Of a stretch of DNA of 64,000 nt, positions 59,743 through 64,000 are shown piece by piece. Position numbers and translations under genes: made by a program. The first letter of the stretch is position 1. Every line of letters begins with the position of its first letter. This stretch comes from Embleya sp045207655. Its GTDB lineage: Bacteria > Actinomycetota > Actinomycetes > Streptomycetales > Streptomycetaceae. Below the pieces are notes generated by a model. The model made no database searches and had not been told where the DNA came from. It was given only the letters and a program-made list of their open reading frames with translations. The stretch covers positions 3,348,001 to 3,412,000 of the forward strand of contig NZ_CP108784.1 of NCBI RefSeq assembly GCF_045207655.1. Reading direction: 5' to 3'.

Positions 59743-60300
59743 TCAGTTCAGCGTCGGATCCTCCGGGTACGTGGCGACCATCGCCAACTCGCCCACCTGC
59801 CGCCGCAGTACCGCCCGCCACAGCCGATCCGGGGTGGGCGAGAACGCGTCGCCGGGCTCGGAGTCGACCACGTACCACGCACCCGACTTGAGCTCGGTCT
59901 CCAACTGCCCCGGTCCCCAGCCCGCGTAGCCCGCGAAGACCCGCATCGAGCCGAAGTCGGCGGCGACCAGTTCCGGCGGCACGTCCAGGTCGACCAGACC
60001 CAGCCCGCCGTGCACCCGGCGCCAGCCCAGCGGCTCCGCGCCGCCCGGTACCGACGCGATGGCCAGCGCCGAGTCCATCGCGACCGGGCCGCCCTGGAAC
60101 ACCACCGGCGGCTCGCTGACGATCTTGGACCACGGCACGAGCACGTCGTTGACGTCCACCGGGCTGGGGCGGTTGATCACCACGCCCAGGGTGCCGTCCT
60201 CGTCGTGCTCCAGGAGGAAGACCACACACCGGTCGAAGTTGGGATCGGCCAGCGCGGGCGTGGCCACGAGCAGGCGTCCGGTGAGCGATACCTCGGTCAT
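59743..60300 (-). CDS. YqgE/AlgH family protein
   Basis: A 185-residue conserved protein of the YqgE/AlgH family: SLTGRLLVATPALADPNFDR at the start, GTLGVVINRPSPVDVNDVLV, VVFQGGPVAMDSALAIA and RVFAGYAGWGPGQLETELKS. The fold is known in other bacteria but the biochemical role is unclear. ATG at 60300 is preferred over a TTG 18 bp upstream. It lies 4 bp upstream of the VanZ-like stop region on the same strand and is likely co-transcribed. Confidence 0.92.
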   Translation of the reverse strand: MTEVSLTGRLLVATPALADPNFDRCVVFLLEHDEDGTLGVVINRPSPVDVNDVLVPWSKIVSEPPVVFQGGPVAMDSALAIASVPGGAEPLGWRRVHGGLGLVDLDVPPELVAADFGSMRVFAGYAGWGPGQLETELKSGAWYVVDSEPGDAFSPTPDRLWRAVLRRQVGELAMVATYPEDPTLN

Positions 60301-60304
60301 GCGC

Positions 60305-60679
60305 TCATGATCCCGCAACCGCCGGGTCGTGGTGCGCCACCCGGCGAGGAAGTCGCCCGGCGAGGAGCAGCGCGCAGGAGGTTCCGGCCAGGTCCGCGAC
60401 CGCGTCCCACGGGTCGCCGCTGCGATGCGGGAGCACGAAGTGCTGGATCAATTCACTCTCCACCGCGTGTGCCGCGAGCGCCAAGCCCAGCACGGTCGGG
60501 CCGATTCCGACACGCCGACCGGTCCAGGCAATGGCGGCGAACGAGAGAAAATGCACGATCTTGTCACGATGCGGAACTATCGGCGCCGGGTCGCCCGGGC
60601 TGCCCGGATTGAACAGGAGTACCAGGTTCACCAGCACCGCTCCCGCGAATGCCCAGTACGCAAGCTTGTTGGCGGCCAT
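60305..60679 (-). CDS. VanZ-like family membrane protein
   Basis: A 124-residue membrane protein with about four helices and the VanZ motif HRDKIVHFLSFAAIAW, plus AAHAVESELIQHFVL and the SGDPWDAVADLAG end. The VanZ domain is associated with glycopeptide tolerance in some enterococci, but chromosomal copies have no proven resistance role. ATG at 60679 with GAAGGG upstream. It is divergent from murA and reads into yqgE with only 4 bp between them. Confidence 0.9.
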   Translation of the reverse strand: MAANKLAYWAFAGAVLVNLVLLFNPGSPGDPAPIVPHRDKIVHFLSFAAIAWTGRRVGIGPTVLGLALAAHAVESELIQHFVLPHRSGDPWDAVADLAGTSCALLLAGRLPRRVAHHDPAVAGS

Positions 60680-60831
60680 CCCAACCCTTCGTCCACGGGC
60701 CGAACGACCCTTATTCCCGGGCCCTTCGGTGCCGCGAGCCGGCAACGGGAGCGGTAGGTGTCCGACTACCGTGTAGCGCTGTCGGCCCATCTCCCCTGTC
60801 GGCTTCGGTACCCAAAGAAGTGCGAGGATTC

Positions 60832-62175
60832 ATGCAAGACGACGTGCTCTTGGTTCACGGCGGTTCCCCGCTTGAGGGCGAGGTTCGCGTCAAGGGCGCC
60901 AAGAACCTGGTGCCGAAGGCGATGGTGGCCGCGCTCCTGGGCGAGGCGCCGAGCCGACTGCGCAACGTCCCGGAGATCAGCGACGTACGCATCGTCAAGG
61001 GCCTGCTGCAACTGCACGGTGTGGCGGTGCGCGAGGGCGACGAGCCGGGCGAGTTGCTGATGGACCCGACCCAGGTCGAGCAGGCCAACGTCGCGGACAT
61101 CGACGCGCACGCGGGTTCGAGCCGGATCCCGATCCTGCTCTGCGGACCGCTGCTGCACCGACTGGGCCGCGCGTTCATCCCGGACCTGGGCGGCTGCATG
61201 ATCGGCGACCGGCCGATCGACTTCCACCTGAGCGTGCTGCGCGAGTTCGGCGCGGTGATCACCAAGCGTCCCGAGGGTCTCTACATCGAGGCGCCCAACG
61301 GCCTCAAGGGCACCAAGGTGAGCCTGCCGTTCCCGAGCGTGGGCGCCACCGAGCAGGTGCTGCTCGCGGCGGTGCGCGCGGAGGGCACCACCGAGTTGTC
61401 CAACGCGGCGGTGGAGCCGGAGATCATAGACCTCATCTGTGTGCTCCAGAAGATGGGCGCGATCATCTCGGTGACCACCGACCGGGTGATCCGGATCACC
61501 GGCGTGTCCAAGCTCGGCGGCTACGACCACCGCGCCCTGCCGGACCGTCTGGAGGCCGCGTCCTGGGGCTGCGCGGCGCTGGCCACGCACGGCGACATCT
61601 ACGTCCGCGGCGCCCGCCAACTGGACATGATGACCTTCCTGAACGTCTTCCGTCAGGTCGGCGGCGCGTTCTCGATCGACGACGAGGGCATCCGCTTCTG
61701 GCACCCGGGCGGCCCGCTGAACGCGATCGCGCTGGAGACCGACGTGCACCCGGGCTTCCAGACCGACTGGCAACAACCGCTGGTGGTCGCGCTGACCCAG
61801 GCCACCGGCCTGTCCATCGTGCACGAGACGGTCTACGAGCGGCGGCTGGGCTTCACCTCCGCGCTCAACCAGATGGGCGCCACGATCCAGCTCTACAGCG
61901 AGTGCCTGGGCGGTACGCCGTGCCGGTTCGGCCAGCGCAACTTCCAGCACTCCGCGGTCATCTCCGGTCCGGCCAAGCTGCACGCGACCGACCTGGAGAT
62001 CCCGGACCTGCGCGCGGGCTTCTCGTACCTGATCGCCGCGCTGGCCGCCGAGGGCACCTCGCGGGTCACCGGCATCGATCTGATCGAGCGCGGCTACGAG
62101 GACTTCCAGGCCAAGCTCGAGGCCCTGGGCGCCCGCGTGGAGCTGCCGATGAGGGTCGCCGAGAGCGTCGCCTAG
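60832..62175 (+). CDS. murA: UDP-N-acetylglucosamine 1-carboxyvinyltransferase
   Basis: A 447-residue enzyme that transfers enolpyruvate from PEP to UDP-GlcNAc, the first committed step of peptidoglycan synthesis. KGAKNLVPKAMVAALLG in the N-terminal domain, the catalytic Cys in DLGGCMIGDRPIDFH, and the FTSALNQMGATIQLYSECLGG and DLRAGFSYLIAALAAEG regions are typical. Because the catalytic residue is Cys (not Asp), the enzyme should be of the fosfomycin-sensitive type. ATG at 60832, GAGG 5 bp upstream. A strong terminator follows. The order murA - hup - malic enzyme is that of streptomycetes. Confidence 0.97.
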   Translation: MQDDVLLVHGGSPLEGEVRVKGAKNLVPKAMVAALLGEAPSRLRNVPEISDVRIVKGLLQLHGVAVREGDEPGELLMDPTQVEQANVADIDAHAGSSRIPILLCGPLLHRLGRAFIPDLGGCMIGDRPIDFHLSVLREFGAVITKRPEGLYIEAPNGLKGTKVSLPFPSVGATEQVLLAAVRAEGTTELSNAAVEPEIIDLICVLQKMGAIISVTTDRVIRITGVSKLGGYDHRALPDRLEAASWGCAALATHGDIYVRGARQLDMMTFLNVFRQVGGAFSIDDEGIRFWHPGGPLNAIALETDVHPGFQTDWQQPLVVALTQATGLSIVHETVYERRLGFTSALNQMGATIQLYSECLGGTPCRFGQRNFQHSAVISGPAKLHATDLEIPDLRAGFSYLIAALAAEGTSRVTGIDLIERGYEDFQAKLEALGARVELPMRVAESVA

Positions 62176-62269
62176 CCGTTCCCCGGCCCTCCTCGGGCCC
62201 CAGTGCCCTCTTCCCGGGGCCACAGGGGCCCGAGGAGGCCCGCAAACGGCCCCGGTGGGCCCGACAACG

Positions 62270-62313
62270 CCGGAAGGGCGGCTTCCCCGAGGGGAAGCCG
62301 CCCTTCCGGTTTT
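62270..62313. terminator. Strong bidirectional terminator between murA and hup
   Basis: CCGGAAGGGCGGCTTCCCC (62270-62288) pairs perfectly with GGGGAAGCCGCCCTTCCGG (62291-62309) around a 2-nt GA turn and is followed by TTTTC. It stands 95 bp after the murA stop and 20 bp before the convergent hup stop, so it can end both transcripts, though the U tract favours murA. It is the clearest intrinsic terminator in the window. Confidence 0.9.
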
Positions 62314-62332
62314 CTACCGGGGCGCTACGGAC

Positions 62333-62614
62333 TTACTTGCCCGAGGCCGCGGCCTTGAGCTTCGAGCCCGCCGAAACCTTGACGCCGAAGCCGGCCGGGA
62401 TGTCGATCGGGTCACCGGTCTGCGGGTTCCGCGCGGTGCGGGCGGCGCGGTGGGTGCGCTCGAAGGTGAGGAAGCCCGGGATGGAGACCTTCTCGTCACC
62501 CTTGGCGACGATCTCGCCGACGACGTCGGCGAGCGCGCTCAGTACGGCGTCCGCGTCCTTGCGGGTCACGTCGGCGCGCTCCGCGAGGGCGGCCACCAGC
62601 TCACTGCGGTTCAT
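62333..62614 (-). CDS. hup: HU-family DNA-binding protein
   Basis: A 93-residue nucleoid protein with the whole HU/IHF signature: MNRSELVAALAERADVTRKD, IPGFLTFERTHRAARTARNP and QTGDPIDIPAGFGVKVSAG. It lacks the long Lys-rich tail of some actinobacterial HupS proteins, so it is of the short HupA type. It bends and compacts DNA. ATG at 62614 with GTGT-spaced upstream sequence; gene ends near the shared terminator. Confidence 0.97.
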   Translation of the reverse strand: MNRSELVAALAERADVTRKDADAVLSALADVVGEIVAKGDEKVSIPGFLTFERTHRAARTARNPQTGDPIDIPAGFGVKVSAGSKLKAAASGK

Positions 62615-62849
62615 GTGTCACTCCCGTGTCTTGCTGACCTCCGCCGACGACCACGGAACGTGGTCGCAAACGTGGTTCAGTCCAACTCGCTGTTCTTGCC
62701 CCGGGGACGAATCCTGCACTCATCCATGCCCGGAAGCTAATCAAGGACACGCCAAATCACTGGGAAAGCCCCGTGATTTCGCGGTTCCGGCAGATTACGG
62801 GGCCGTTAGGGGGCCCCTGCAACCGGGATACGTACGGACAGTACGACGA

Positions 62850-64000
62850 TCATCCCGCAGGGTTCTGACGCTCCGCCAACACCGCGTCCCGCACCGCCGC
62901 GGCCACCACGGCGGACACCTCCGGGTGGAAAACACTCGGAATGATGTAGTTCGGGTTGACTTCGTCGTCGGAGACCACCGACGCCAGCGCCCGCGCGGCG
63001 GCGAGCAGCATGTCGTTGGTGATGTGCCGGCTCTGCGCGTCCACCAGACCGCGGAAGACACCCGGAAAGACCAGCACGTTGTTGATCTGGTTGGGGAAGT
63101 CGCTGCGGCCGGTGGCGACCACCGCGGCGTGCTCCAGGGCCGTCGCCGGATCCACCTCGGGATCCGGGTTGGCCAGCGCGAACACGATCGAGTCCGGTGC
63201 CATCGCGGCGATGTCGGAGCCGGCGAGTACGTTCGGCGCCGACACCCCGACGAAGACGTCCGCGCCGACCACGGCCTCCTTGAGCGTGCCGGTGAGGCCC
63301 TGCTCGTTGGTGTGCTCGGCGATCCAGCGCAGGTCCTCGCCCATGTCGGTGCGACCGGTGTGCACGATGCCGCGGACGTCCGCGACCACCACGTGGCCGG
63401 CCCCTGCGGACAGGAGCAGCTTGAGGATCGCCGTGCCCGCCGCGCCCGCGCCGGACATGACAATGCGCACATCCTCGATCTTCTTGCCGACCACCCGCAG
63501 CGCGTTGGTGAGCGCGGCGAGCACCACGATCGCGGTGCCGTGCTGGTCGTCGTGGAAGACCGGGATGTCCAGCGTCTCGCGCAGCCGGCGCTCGATCTCG
63601 AAGCAGCGCGGCGCGGAGATGTCCTCCAGGTTGATCCCGGCGAAGCCCGGCGCCATCACCTGGACGGCCCGGACGATCTCGTCCGGGTCCTGGGTGTCCA
63701 GGCAGATCGGCCACGCGTCGATCCCGGCGAAGCGCTTGAACAGGGCGGCCTTGCCCTCCATCACCGGCAGCGCGGCCTTGGGGCCGATGTTGCCCAGGCC
63801 GAGCACCGCGGAGCCGTCGGTGACCACCGCGACGGTGTTGCGCTTGATGGTCAGCCGGCGCGCGTCGTCCGGATTTTCCGCGATCGCCATGCACACCCGC
63901 GCCACGCCCGGGGTGTAGATCATCGAGAGGTCGTCACGGTTGCGGATCGGATGCTTGGACTGCATCTCGATCTTGCCGCCGAGGTGCATCAGGAAGGTTC
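62850..64000 (-). CDS. NAD-dependent malic enzyme, N-terminal part beyond window
   Basis: A malic enzyme of the bacterial NAD(P)-type. Visible residues include the MIYTPGVARVC motif, FKRFAGIDAWPICLDTQDPD, HDDQHGTAIVVLAAL, the nucleotide-binding VMSGAGAAGTAILKLL, and FALANPDPEVDPATALEHAA near the C-terminus. It decarboxylates malate to pyruvate. The ATG at 63989 is internal: the frame continues to the window edge with a TFLMHLGGKIE segment, and the real N-terminus (probably with an ACT-type region as in streptomycetes) lies outside. The stop is at 62850. Confidence 0.94.
   Translation of the reverse strand, partial: TFLMHLGGKIEMQSKHPIRNRDDLSMIYTPGVARVCMAIAENPDDARRLTIKRNTVAVVTDGSAVLGLGNIGPKAALPVMEGKAALFKRFAGIDAWPICLDTQDPDEIVRAVQVMAPGFAGINLEDISAPRCFEIERRLRETLDIPVFHDDQHGTAIVVLAALTNALRVVGKKIEDVRIVMSGAGAAGTAILKLLLSAGAGHVVVADVRGIVHTGRTDMGEDLRWIAEHTNEQGLTGTLKEAVVGADVFVGVSAPNVLAGSDIAAMAPDSIVFALANPDPEVDPATALEHAAVVATGRSDFPNQINNVLVFPGVFRGLVDAQSRHITNDMLLAAARALASVVSDDEVNPNYIIPSVFHPEVSAVVAAAVRDAVLAERQNPAG

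Noticed and set aside
60305..60679. Vancomycin resistance by the VanZ-like gene
   Set aside because: A VanZ-domain membrane protein alone, without VanHAX-type genes, does not indicate glycopeptide resistance.

Overview
The window is very GC-rich DNA with GTG, TTG and ATG starts, GGAGG-type ribosome binding sites, short overlapping operons and many actinomycete-specific families (Scr1/DUF5753 regulators, DUF6879, DUF3039, DUF2017, the Mec-CysO-CysM cysteine route). The run murA - hup - malic enzyme at the right end, and rdgB - rph - MBL hydrolase - murI with cysM-cysO-mec, clpS and pncB further left, resemble a streptomycete core chromosome. It is most likely a member of the Streptomycetaceae or a close relative. 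This is inferred from gene content and order; no database search was run.

Layout. 1-5.3 kb: catalase (cut by the window edge), a luciferase-like flavin monooxygenase, a membrane-anchored sulfite-oxidase-family protein, a GNAT acetyltransferase. 5.3-13.2 kb: a three-gene membrane module on the minus strand, made of a YqiJ/NfeD-like membrane protein with a His-rich loop, a YqiK-type flotillin and a 1,670-residue AAA+ ATPase. 13.3-19.5 kb: a PucR regulator, rdgB, a small lipoprotein, then rph, an MBL hydrolase and murI, with a MITE-like inverted-repeat element and a 78-bp direct repeat between them. 19.5-24.2 kb: an accessory island with a MarR regulator, two DUF6879 proteins, a 66-aa protein, an Scr1-type regulator, two tiny ORFs and a PCMT-like methyltransferase whose stop codon appears lost through a one-base indel.

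24.5-36 kb: the cysteine pathway CysM-CysO-Mec, an amino acid permease, DUF2017, ClpS, two RDD membrane proteins, a frameshifted M6 metalloprotease, a 17-copy 27-bp tandem array, and pncA/pncB with a palindromic operator candidate. 36-49.8 kb: an SDR enzyme, a zinc-ribbon protein, a truncated alanyl-tRNA-synthetase-like protein, an MmyB-type regulator, a GlcD-type oxidase divergent from an AsnC regulator, an OpuB/ProU-like ABC transporter with no substrate-binding protein, a Lon-like (S16) membrane protease lacking its PDZ domain, an IclR regulator and a DEAD-like helicase. 49.8-64 kb: a STAND ATPase coupled to an APH-fold kinase, an MFS exporter, a three-subunit xanthine-dehydrogenase-type enzyme, DUF3039, YqgE, VanZ-like, murA, hup and malic enzyme (cut by the right edge).

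The best candidates for under-described systems are the flotillin/giant-ATPase module (5.3-13.2 kb), the STAND ATPase plus APH kinase pair (50.2-53.7 kb) and the DUF6879/Scr1/methyltransferase island (20.0-24.2 kb). Two genes carry single-base indels in homopolymer runs, so either assembly error or real decay must be considered for them. No rRNA, tRNA, CRISPR array or transposase gene was recognised.
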